Positions 24,880 through 33,270 of a stretch of DNA of 64,000 nucleotides are shown here, piece after piece (the stretch's first letter is position 1; the number at the start of each line of letters is the position of its first letter). The stretch is from Platycnemis pennipes. Its lineage: Eukaryota > Arthropoda > Insecta > Odonata > Platycnemididae. Where the stretch lies: assembly GCA_933228895.1 (NCBI GenBank), contig OW121853.1:9244494-9308493 (forward strand), written 5' to 3'. Both the position numbers and the translations under genes were made by a program. Below the pieces are notes generated by a model. It was given only the letters and a program-made list of their open reading frames with translations, searched no databases and had not been told where the DNA came from.

Positions 24880-25121
24880 TTTCAGGTAACGGAGGAAGTG
24901 TGGAGAGAAACCCGGTGTCAGCATTAGCCTTCTCTTAACGAAAGGCGCCAAGGGGACCACGGTTTAACGTCCCATCCGACGGACGGAGTACTGGACTTAA
25001 AATGCCCTCCACTAGGCACTCAAGTGGGGACCGGTTTTCCAATGAAAAATCTGCCGCTGCCAGGAATCGAACCCGGGCCCTCGAGATGGGAGGCTCTAGC
25101 CACCACACCAACCCGATCGGT
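24880..25121 (-). mobile_element. tRNA-derived SINE inside the hAT element
   Basis: On the minus strand a tRNA-like head has an A-box-like GGTGGCTAGAGC (25093-25104) and a B-box GGTTCGATTCC (25063-25073). A GC-rich body continues to about 24880 with AGTGGAGGGC, CGTCCGTCGGATGGG and CACCGGG. It differs in body from the 13.7-kb SINE, so it is a separate family. The low-coordinate end is approximate. Confidence 0.7.
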
Positions 25122-25504
25122 TGTTTATTTCTAAAGATGGTTCATTGTATGTTAGTAAAAAGTCTTTTCTATTATCAATTACACATACATGGAATCGGTT
25201 TTACTCGTGAGTGGTAAGATCACCTTTTTCTCCTAAGATTATCAAACTTTTTAATGGGTTCCTTAACTAATTTCCTAAGTGGAGTCACGTTGTGGTGGAC
25301 ACTTCCTAAGCCAGATGAAAAAAGTACACAATATTTACAGTACAGTCCCCTGTCTTTATGAGACACTACAAGCCAGTGGACATTGTCAAGATGTGATCTC
25401 TGTGCATATTTTTTGTAGGCTTTCCTTTCTTCATTACTTCGTTATGAGGGAACTGGTAGTCTAACTGAGGGAACTTGTAGTAGAGAAGTTCAGGGTTTCT
25501 GCAA

Positions 25505-25770
25505 CAACGTAGCCTTCCCCAAGCAGCATCATGATATCGGTCCAATATCATTTTTACACCGTCACATATCACTTATTGGTCAATCCGATATTGGCTACCA
25601 ATGTCGGCAAATGTCAAAAGTGATAACATTTGCTGACGATATTGGGCCGATATTAATTTTATGATAAAAAGACATCAGTCACCACCATACAGTGGCATAA
25701 AAATGATATTGGGCTGACGTATGTTTGATATTACCATGGACTGATTTTTCATTAACATGATATTGGGATG
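25505..25770. repeat. Foldback repeat with GATATTGG motifs
   Basis: ATATCGGTCCAATATCATTTTTAC (about 25530-25556) is mirrored by AAAAATGATATTGGGCTGA (about 25698-25716). Between them, CCAATGTCGGCAAATGT is mirrored by ACATTTGCTGACGATATTGG across an 11-nt loop. This nested palindromic structure is typical of MITE-like hairpin elements. Family unknown. Confidence 0.6.
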
Positions 25771-26157
25771 ATTTAATAAGCAAGATAGCTAAAATGTATC
25801 CTGGATAAACATGTTAAAAATATTTATAATCAGGGACGATCGTACAATAAAAATGCGATGGAAAAAGAAATGGAGAGAGTTGGTTTCGATCTAGGAATGT
25901 TCACACTGAAAACCCTGCACTGTACCCCATACCCAACTCTCCTAATAAAAGAAGGGGTAATTATAAGGATTCATTATAATAATGAGATAACTACTTTACT
26001 CCTGACCCAACGTCCCTCAGTGAAAGATGCGTAACTTTAAGCGTTATCACTATAGTGAAATATTTCAGATTCGTTTTCTGTTGAAGTTATTGGAGTTATA
26101 ACCCAATATTATAATACCGAATATGTTCACATTAATTCACATGCGAAAAAAATCACA

Positions 26158-26219
26158 TGGACCGGGAATAGAACCACGGACCTTTGCCTGCGGAACCACC
26201 ACGCTACCCAGGATCCCTA
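26158..26219 (-). mobile_element. tRNA-like SINE head fragment
   Basis: The minus strand starts TTAGGGATCCTGG, as does the SINE at 13691. It has A-box-like GGTAGCGTGGTGG (26196-26208) and B-box-like GGTTCTATTCCC (26164-26175). No SINE body is recognisable beyond it. The anticodon arm is not well formed, so it is unlikely to be a functional tRNA. Confidence 0.6.
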
Positions 26220-27376
26220 ATTCGCATGGCTAATTCACGGAGGTTCAAGGTACTACTGTCGGCGCAGAAATTATGTGCACTCGAGTTTGAATACAAATAA
26301 CAAGTTTACAACTAGGCTTACAGAAAAACTAATCACACCGGTGCTTTTCTTACTTTATTTTGCGTTATTGAGTGGCAAATTTAAATTTTTAAAACGTATT
26401 TGCATATTTTTTACAACGGTTGTGACGTAAAAAGTGCCTGTTTTTGACGGTGTTCGAGCAAAGCACCGACTTTGATGACCCGTAAATCAATACCAAGTCG
26501 TTCAATTGCAACCAAAGTTTAAATAGTTTTAGGTATACATGTTTTCTATGCATACTGTAAGTTTCCAGTATATAACCTTAAAATAAAAAGAGCTGTTATC
26601 AATTTTATAAAAAGTTAGCAATTCGAAACTGGGGTGTCGTAGAATTTCGTTCTTGGTGGCGTTAAAATCCGCATGTCCTGAACGTATCCAATATGTAATT
26701 GTCTAATATTTCAACACATTTGTTTAATTTATATCGAATGGTATTTATATTGGCGAAAGCACAGTCCCTCAGAAAGCGACTGGCATTGTTCTTATATTAC
26801 ATTATTTTATAGGGACCTTGGTTTAAGCCGTGCACTGTTGCCGCGTACATCCTCTCCTGGGCCCCCTAGGCATCATAAGGGAGCAGATTTAGGTACCTTT
26901 TTCAGCCGCTAGATTTGGGCATCGACGAGTGCGTCCTTTTCCCATGATAGAAAGCGAGAACCGCGAGAACAGTGGACTCGATGAAGATAGCTACCAACGA
27001 GGGAAAGTATTTTGGCTGAAAGTTTGTTGATATTTTTATAATTAGTCGTGTTGATTCGTTTATCACAATAAAATATCGTTATAGGGAGTAGTGACCTGAC
27101 GGAGAGATTCATTCAGAAGTAGGAGAAGGCCGAATTGTTCTACATTAAAATAAATGTATTATCTAAATTTCGGAAAAGATGAGAAGATGCTAATCTACGG
27201 TACTCTAAACTCAAATTAAATTCTGTCTGTACACAATGGCATGAGAAATTCAACAATATGGATTGTGTACGATTTTGTACATAATTTGTCATCCCTTTCA
27301 CATTCTCTTGTTTTTCATCGGTTTCAATCCCAGCAGATGGCAATACCTGCGTAAGGATATCCCAATTCACGAATAT

Positions 27377-27461
27377 GTCCCAATTCGTGCCCCCTTTTGG
27401 GTTAGCCAGCTAAATTTTAGGCACCCAAATCCATGCTTCCTAATGCCTAACGAGTTGGGAC
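27377..27461. repeat. 85-bp hairpin-like inverted repeat
   Basis: GTCCCAATTCGT (27377-27388) is mirrored by ACGAGTTGGGAC (27450-27461) with one mismatch. It lies inside the hAT element. It may be a small MITE or chance. Confidence 0.4.
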
Positions 27462-28515
27462 ACAGCTTATTTTATTTTTGAGCTTGTTTTTACAGTAGGG
27501 AGTGCTACGCTCTACGATACATGCAACTTAAACTTCTCTCACGTTTGGGACTTGTAGCCAGGCAGTTGCATATACACTCACTTTAATCCTTTACAAGGTT
27601 ACAAAAACTATTAAACTAATAAAAAATGAAAGTTTTCGATAAAATTTGGGGGGGGGGTCATGACCCCTGTGACCCCCCCCCTGAATCCGCCACTGATTCA
27701 AAGATACAAAACTATCTCAACTCTCAAAGTCACATCTATGGAACAGACAGTATTTAAAGGGCAATAGGGAAATAATTATCGTTGGTTCTTAAGTTTTATT
27801 TAAAATATGATTAATACTAAATAATACATTTAATATATTATTTAGTAAATTTATGAAAAATGAAGGTTGTTCTCAATACCAGAGAACATTTACCCCAATT
27901 TTACGTGCTGTTGAGTTACACTTTGGGTCATAAGAAATAGGCGGATAATATGGAAAATGCTGAGAAAATGACTATGGATTTAAAGTCAATGATGGTCATA
28001 CGTGTGTATATGGCCTTTTTGAATGGCAAATTCTAGAGTATTTACGAGCAAGAGCCTGACGGAAGAAATAATTTCATTTTGAAATATTTCTATTTTTTTT
28101 CAATATTCTCATTACCAGTGGCTCGCACATAACCAACTCAAATTAACGCATAATGGCAATGAAATTGGGAACAGTTGAATGTATGGGTAAAAGAGCCAAA
28201 GGAATGATAAGTGCTAAAATGAATAGCAAACATTAGCTAATTATGGCTGTCCTAGCGTTCTCAATCTAAAACCCGAATCACACGATCATTTTTCTCGTTA
28301 CTTTACAATGATCATTTAAGCTATAGCTTTCAGGGACCGCAAAAATGATAGCTCAATCTAACATTTCGCCGCTTACGCGATCATTTTAACCGTCCCTTCT
28401 CTCAATTCTCTAATTCCATAACTTTTCTGTATTTATTTCGTCGTCAATAACAACAAAACATAAATAAACATTACCTTGATATTGGTTCTGAAGTTTCCGC
28501 GGCGTTTCTCAACAC

Positions 28516-28895
28516 TGGTAACGGCTTTCGGGCGTTCCTCCGCGGCGTGTGTTGTCAGGGTGACGACAGTTTCTCCAGCCATCCTGCTGGCGTCTTCAGG
28601 TCAGAAGTGTCGATGCTTCGAAATTGGCCGTCTTATATAGGGGCTTGGGTGTCGTAGGTCGTCTCTGATTGGTTCTGATGTTCTTGTGGTCTCAAGTGGG
28701 CTCTGATTGGTCGCCGATTTTGAAAACTCTTTTCCAAGAGTTTGCCAGCGTGTAGCCGTCTTCCCTGTTGTAATTTTCCGGCTGTTTCGTGATTTCTATT
28801 GCTTCTCGGATTAGCCTGGGGTAATAGCGGCTTTCATTGCAGATCACCTTGGCTTTTCCGAAGTCCACCGTGTGGCCGGGTTCGGACCACACGTG
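28516..28895 (-). repeat. Left arm of Penelope 380-bp inverted repeat
   Basis: Reverse complement of 29970-30349 with no indel or mismatch that I can find by eye. It contains the ORF's last 68 codons on the minus strand and the 3' UTR, including the motif CCTATATAAG-like promoter string mirrored as CTTATATAGG (about 28632-28642). Confidence 0.92.
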
Positions 28896-30173
28896 AGGAA
28901 TTCCGCCCACTTCACGGAGATACTGAAATCTACCAAGGTGGCAAGAGATAATCTCCTTGTCAGTTTTGACGTAGCATCTCTCTTCACCAACATTCCCATC
29001 AAGGAAGCGATGGAAATCATAAGGAAACTCACCGGTGAGGACTTACCTAAGGACTTCGCCGACCTAACGGAATTCTGTCTCCAGAATTCGTACTTCCTTT
29101 GGAATGGGAAGTTTTACGAGCAGACCGAGGGATCAGCAATGGGCTCCCCGCTCTCTCCGGTCGTGGCGAACATCTTCATGGAGGAGTTTGAACGAAAAGC
29201 TCTCAGCAATGCCGAGAAGAAACCCTCTCTGTGGCTGAGATACGTGGACGATACGTTCGTCATTTGGCCACACAGCCGACCGGATTTAGACGACTTCCTT
29301 GAGCACCTTAATGCACAACATCCCAGCATCCAATTCACCATGGAGATAGAAGAAAATGGGCGGATTCCCTTCCTAGATGTCATGGTGGAAAAGAAGAGAG
29401 ACGGAAGCCTGGGGCACTCGGTCTACCGGAAGAAGACCCACACTGACCGATATTTACATGCTTCCTCCCACCACCACCCATCTCAGAAAGTTGGTCTGCT
29501 AAAAACCCTGATTCACCGCGCAAAAACCATCTCCGACCACGGTTCCCTCCAAAAGGAAAAAGAACATCTTGTCGAGGCGCTACACAAGAACGGCTACAGA
29601 AAGGAGATGGTCCTAAAAAGGGCCTTTTGGAATGACTCCAAAGAAAAGAGAACCGCTGAAGACTCTCCACGAGAGAAACCCACAGCATACGCCGCCGTCC
29701 CTTATGTAGCGGGAACCACAGAGAGAATCGCCCGAATCCTCGCCAAACACAATGTGAAGACAAGGTTCACTTGCTGTGGAAAAACAGGCGACCATCTGCC
29801 TAGACCGAAGGACAAGATCTCCCGTTTACTTCACGAGGGAGTATACCAGCTCCAATGCTCCTGCGGAAAATCTTACACAGGACAAACGGGACGATCAATC
29901 AAAACGAGAGTAAGAGAACATGAACGCGCCACTGAGAAGAAGCAGTTCCGCCTTTCCGCTGTCTCAGAGCACGTGTGGTCCGAACCCGGCCACACGGTGG
30001 ACTTCGGAAAAGCCAAGGTGATCTGCAATGAAAGCCGCTATTACCCCAGGCTAATCCGAGAAGCAATAGAAATCACGAAACAGCCGGAAAATTACAACAG
30101 GGAAGACGGCTACACGCTGGCAAACTCTTGGAAAAGAGTTTTCAAAATCGGCGACCAATCAGAGCCCACTTGA
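28872..30173 (+). CDS. Penelope-like RT / GIY-YIG endonuclease polyprotein, 5'-truncated
   Basis: The frame has no internal stop over 433 codons. Numbering from the first codon (a GTG), RT palm motif A is SFDVASLF at 31-38 (catalytic Asp 33), the motif B block is GSAMGSPLSPVVANIFM at 87-103, and catalytic YVDD is at 124-127. The RT thumb follows (IPFLDVMVEKK, HTDRYLHASSHHH). A linker with a Cys pair (301-302) leads to the GIY-YIG nuclease: GVYQLQC at 323-329, SYTGQTG at 334-340, then R-rich TRVREHE and the Glu-bearing RLIREAIEI at 393-401. Penelope proteins use the nuclease and RT for target-primed reverse transcription in the nucleus. The first RT motifs and N-terminal domain are missing. 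The first seven or so codons are antisense sequence of the inverted arm, so the start is not authentic. The stop is TGA at 30171-30173. The left arm encodes the same C-terminus on the minus strand (28910-28692). Confidence 0.9.
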   Translation: MAGFGPHVRNSAHFTEILKSTKVARDNLLVSFDVASLFTNIPIKEAMEIIRKLTGEDLPKDFADLTEFCLQNSYFLWNGKFYEQTEGSAMGSPLSPVVANIFMEEFERKALSNAEKKPSLWLRYVDDTFVIWPHSRPDLDDFLEHLNAQHPSIQFTMEIEENGRIPFLDVMVEKKRDGSLGHSVYRKKTHTDRYLHASSHHHPSQKVGLLKTLIHRAKTISDHGSLQKEKEHLVEALHKNGYRKEMVLKRAFWNDSKEKRTAEDSPREKPTAYAAVPYVAGTTERIARILAKHNVKTRFTCCGKTGDHLPRPKDKISRLLHEGVYQLQCSCGKSYTGQTGRSIKTRVREHERATEKKQFRLSAVSEHVWSEPGHTVDFGKAKVICNESRYYPRLIREAIEITKQPENYNREDGYTLANSWKRVFKIGDQSEPT

Positions 30174-30349
30174 GACCACAAGAACATCAGAACCAATCAG
30201 AGACGACCTACGACACCCAAGCCCCTATATAAGACGGCCAATTTCGAAGCATCGACACTTCTGACCTGAAGACGCCAGCAGGATGGCTGGAGAAACTGTC
30301 GTCACCCTGACAACACACGCCGCGGAGGAACGCCCGAAAGCCGTTACCA
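29970..30349 (+). repeat. Right arm of Penelope 380-bp inverted repeat
   Basis: Holds the ORF C-terminus (to 30173) and 3' UTR. The UTR has CCCTATATAAG at about 30224-30234, which resembles a TATA box. Penelope long terminal regions recur at both ends of tandem copies, so such a box could drive a downstream copy (inference). Confidence 0.92.
30266..30303 (+). ncRNA. Hammerhead-ribozyme-like motif in Penelope 3' UTR
   Basis: CUGAAGA (30266-30272) is followed by a stem CCAGC/GCUGG, GAAAC (30292-30296), UGUC and GUC (30301-30303). This is the hammerhead core order with a minimal helix III (A-U, C-G). Penelope-like elements are known to carry hammerheads with minimal stems. The base closing stem II on the GAAA side is A here, and I cannot find a good helix I, so activity is uncertain. 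A mirrored copy lies at 28562-28599 on the minus strand. Confidence 0.5.
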
Positions 30350-30914
30350 TTACCTTGATATCTGTGAATATTGGAATGGCGGTCCAGTCCCAAGGAATAC
30401 ATAGGTATGGCATTAATCCTATTTAATAAAATTTGTGGAGAAATACATTTCAGTTTGCGAGTTATCATCTTTTAATACGGTAAACTACTCCGCTCTTTCC
30501 GAGCGTGCGCTCCGATCGGCCTAAGCCTGAAGGACGGAAAAAAGAACGTGCTCAAATGACGAAAAAAGGGATAGCGATCCCTATCATTGCCGCTATCCCT
30601 GAAGTGATGAAGTCAGACGATCATTTTTAAGCTATCATTTGAGCTCTCACTGAAAAGGGACGTAAAATATGATCGTGTGATTCAGGCATAACAATATTTA
30701 GTACAAAATAGATTGCTCGAAATTATTTACAGTCTTCAAAAAAGCGTTTAAGGTATAAACTAGGATAAGATTATGAAGAAACTGACTAGATTCTGATGAA
30801 AACGATGAAAGTGGACTAGAGGAAAAGGTCCCATCTACATGGGTCAAGAGATTCGCCCTACCGAGCCTACGGAACCTAGAGTAACCAGAAGGAAGCATTA
30901 ATTGTAGCTCTTTG

Positions 30915-30985
30915 AGGCATATCATTAGCACATATTTTGTGATTTTCACCCCATGCCATATACCCTCGTGGTGACTCGCAGGATA
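30915..30985 (+). mobile_element. LINE-gamma 3' UTR relic
   Basis: Diverged copy of the family end. GTGATTTTCACCCC and CCTCGTGGTGACTCGCAGGATAT at 30940-30986 align to the stem-loop segment of the intact copies, with the tail reduced to TAGGTTTAGGTG. No coding part remains. Confidence 0.7.
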
Positions 30986-30986
30986 T

Positions 30987-31692
30987 TTCTTAGGTTTAGG
31001 TGCAGGAATAGTGAGGGTATCGTGGTACCACCTTGCTGGGGCCAACGAAAATATTGAGATTAGCTTAGTCTCACTCTTCACCTATCGGTAGCCCGCATTC
31101 TTGAAAAACACTGGTCTTCGATGGTAAAATAGAGAATATGGAAACATCGTGGTGTAAATGACGAAAGATATGCCCAGATGTTCTTTGATAATGTTCATAG
31201 CGTGAAATCTCTAGTGTCGATAATTGGTGTATATAATGCTGGTATTAGTATCATTGTCAATCCATGGACATTTTACCCATTTATAATGGTGACTCTCCTG
31301 GAAGGCACTAAAAGTGGAACAAAGTGATTCTGGGTTAAATGTTTTAAACGAATTCTTCACTATTCAATCGCACTATATCTCCTATTATCGTCATAACTGC
31401 ATTCCAATCATGAATAGTTTTCGGTTAATTTAAGCGCCATATTCACTCCCTCAGTGGGGCAACCGACAGCATTGTTTTATAATATACAACATATTTTCTG
31501 CATGTTCACACTTGAAATACTTAATCCATATATGTTTGTATGTCTGCTAATGTTTCCTGTTTTTTACCTTGTTCAAAGAGAGATTCTTTCCGAAATCATC
31601 TTATCGTATTCAGTTTGTCAATAGTCTTCTCTATCTTCTAATCTTTCTATTCTCATTAAAAGAAGAACGTTATTAATTGTAAATTAAATGCC
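30987..31692. other. No recognisable feature
   Basis: AT-rich sequence with no element ends or motifs that I recognise. Confidence 0.5.
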
Positions 31693-31813
31693 GCGTTGCA
31701 CATTCCACAAACACACTTTATTAATATCATGGTTCAACCATGGTTGAAACCATAGTTGAAACCATGGTCGATGCTAATAAAGTGTGTGTGTGTGTTCGTG
31801 TAATGTACAACGC
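31693..31813. mobile_element. Palindromic MITE-like hairpin, about 121 bp
   Basis: GCGTTGCACATTCCAC at the left is mirrored by GCGTTGTACATTACAC on the opposite strand at the right. Both continue into ACACACTTTATTA, then (A/G)(T/C)ATC and an ATGGTTCAACCATGG-type centre with three imperfect repeats of CATGGTTGAAAC. The right arm has an expanded GT microsatellite. It could form an almost complete hairpin; no ORF. Confidence 0.75.
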
Positions 31814-32814
31814 AAGAGTTCATTTTCAATCTCGTGTTTCCAAAAAATTAAGCCTAAAGCGTTGAAGTGTGTTATTGATGGTCTTTAACAGAAACCCCAA
31901 CATCCACCACATATTCATTTTATTCATATTTTCTGACACAATTCATAGATTCCGGGAAATGTTGTGATGCCGTTACATTCTGCTATACTTATTTTATCGA
32001 TATCGCATGACTTGTTTTTTCATCCGGACTGATCTGTTGGTCCATATATCCCTGGGATCCCAATAAGCATTTGCCTGTCATCAGGTTTCTCACGGGTTGA
32101 ACCAATATTCTAAATTTACACGGCTACTGCTCTGAAGTAAGACACTTAGTTGCAGAGGGAGAGATAGAGAATTAGTTATTGTTAGACAAATTGGTTCACG
32201 AATTTCTAAAAAAGGGCAAATTTCAATGGTGATACCAGTAGATACGAAAAACCATAAGAAGTTTGTCCTTCCTACATGGCTACATTAATTCTTTGTGTGC
32301 CCACATGGTACATACAATTATTTCAAGATAGGACTGCCGTTATACAAAAAATAATGAATGTCTCTATTCTAGATTCTCCAAAGAATGACATAGTCTACAT
32401 GATGCAACGTCCTAAGCATTGTTTTATTTATCTATATTTCTGTTCGCATGATTTTGTGCCTTACCATTTATGATATATCATTTATGACTATTGTGCGTCA
32501 AAGCAACTTTTAGATTAAAATAGTGAAGTACAATTTTTGCATCCACTTTTCAGTTAAAATACCGTATCTATTACAAAAATAACTGTATTCAAATACGAAA
32601 CTACCAGTTTTCTTAACAAAGACTACCTGTGTCTATTGTGATGAAGATAAATATGTTAAGAGTTGGAATATCCTCTAGTTAATTATTTCACTCAAAAAAA
32701 TCTACCTTACATTCCGACAATACTATCAAACAGATACGGATCACATACATCAAAGGATACATATCGCACAATTTTTTATACTAAATTAACTAAAGTAAAA
32801 GAGAATTTGCCTGT
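31814..32814. other. No recognisable feature
   Basis: AT-rich sequence; the ORFs at 32276-32473 and 32663-32863 are short and show no motif. Confidence 0.5.
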
Positions 32815-33270
32815 AGAATTGCCCAGGCTAAAAGTGCGTTTTAGCAAAAGAATATTCCACTGACAGCTTCAATACAAGCTTGGAAGTGAGGAAACATTTC
32901 ATTATAACATATATCTGGAATATTTTACTATATGATAGTGAAGCATGGACGATAGCAGCTGCAGAAAAGTCAAGGCTGGACGCATTTAAAATGTGGTGCT
33001 ACCGAAGAATGATGAAGATAAAATGGATCGACCGAGTGACGAACGAAGAAGTCTTAAGAGGAATGTGAGAAAAGAGATGAATGAAGGCATCGTCGAGTGA
33101 AAAGTGAGCGGGAAGAATGGAAAAGGCAGACCTCGTATGAGTTATATAGAACTGGTCGTGGAGGATGTAGAAGAGAGGTGTTACGTTAATATGAAGAGGT
33201 TGGCCGATAGAAGACTAGAGTGGAAGGCTGCGTCAAACCAATCCTAGGATTGTTGACCCATGATGATGAC
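32815..33270 (+). mobile_element. LINE-alpha copy, C-terminal region
   Basis: Begins at the RIAQAKSAF-like segment (about 32821) and reads through several frames to KHFIITYIWNILLYDSEAW, WCYRRMMKIKWIDRV and TNEEVLRG (32880-33068). After an internal deletion of the RRRGNLIGHIL part it gives GKGRPRMSYIELV and ASNQS (about 33115-33243). The 3' end is CCTAGGATTGTTGACCC with a GATGATGA tail at 33261-33268. It carries deletions and at least two frameshifts. Confidence 0.88.

Larger units (their letters stand above)
24354..27703. mobile_element. hAT-type DNA transposon (non-autonomous or decayed), 3334 bp
   Basis: The termini are CAGGGGCGGATTCAG at 24362-24376 and its near-perfect complement CTGAATCCGCCACTG at 27681-27695 (one mismatch). 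They are flanked by an identical 8-bp duplication, ATTCAAAG, at 24354-24361 and 27696-27703. CAG-starting TIRs and 8-bp duplications are diagnostic of the hAT superfamily. AAATTTGGGGGGGGGTCATGACC recurs just inside both ends, in the same orientation. I found no transposase-like ORF; the interior is AT-rich and carries a SINE (24880-25121), a tRNA-like fragment (26158-26219) and hairpin repeats. It would need a transposase supplied in trans. Confidence 0.85.
28469..30361 (+). mobile_element. Penelope-like element, 5'-truncated, with inverted 3'-end copy at its left
   Basis: A 14-bp duplication, CATTACCTTGATAT, flanks the element at 28469-28482 and 30348-30361. Inside, a 380-bp inverted repeat (28516-28895 against 29970-30349) is the same length in both arms and reads as identical; the right arm is the ORF C-terminus plus 3' UTR. 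A further 33 bp (28483-28515) extend the left arm beyond the right one. The single-copy middle carries reverse transcriptase and GIY-YIG endonuclease. The arms meet the unique region at CACGTG (28890-28895 and 29970-29975), a self-complementary hexamer. Penelope-like elements commonly insert with inverted partial copies, so the architecture fits the class. Identity of the arms and an intact frame imply a recent insertion. Confidence 0.9.
28272..30686. mobile_element. Inverted-repeat DNA element split by a Penelope-like insertion
   Basis: CCCGAATCACACGATC at 28272-28287 is mirrored by the complement at 30671-30686 (CCTGAATCACACGATC on the minus strand, one mismatch). Just inside, GATCATTTAAGCTAT-like strings and AGCTCAA-type strings recur in mirrored order (about 28310-28360 and about 30610-30650). 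Removing the insertion and one target duplicate leaves about 0.54 kb, the size of a non-autonomous MITE. I could not identify a target duplication outside the TIRs, so the superfamily is undetermined. Confidence 0.6.

Noticed and set aside
26158..26219. Functional tRNA gene on the minus strand
   Set aside because: A- and B-box-like strings are present but the acceptor and anticodon arms are not well formed, and the head matches a SINE.
28872..28895. GTG start for the Penelope ORF
   Set aside because: These codons are antisense to the inverted arm and precede the CACGTG junction; the true N-terminus was lost by truncation, and GTG starts are not expected in a nuclear gene.
28692..28910. Separate minus-strand 72-codon gene
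   Set aside because: It is the inverted duplicate of the Penelope C-terminus, identical to the last part of the 433-codon frame.
29114..29795. Minus-strand ORFs of 89, 127 and 60 codons
   Set aside because: Antisense shadows of the Penelope RT and linker coding sequence.
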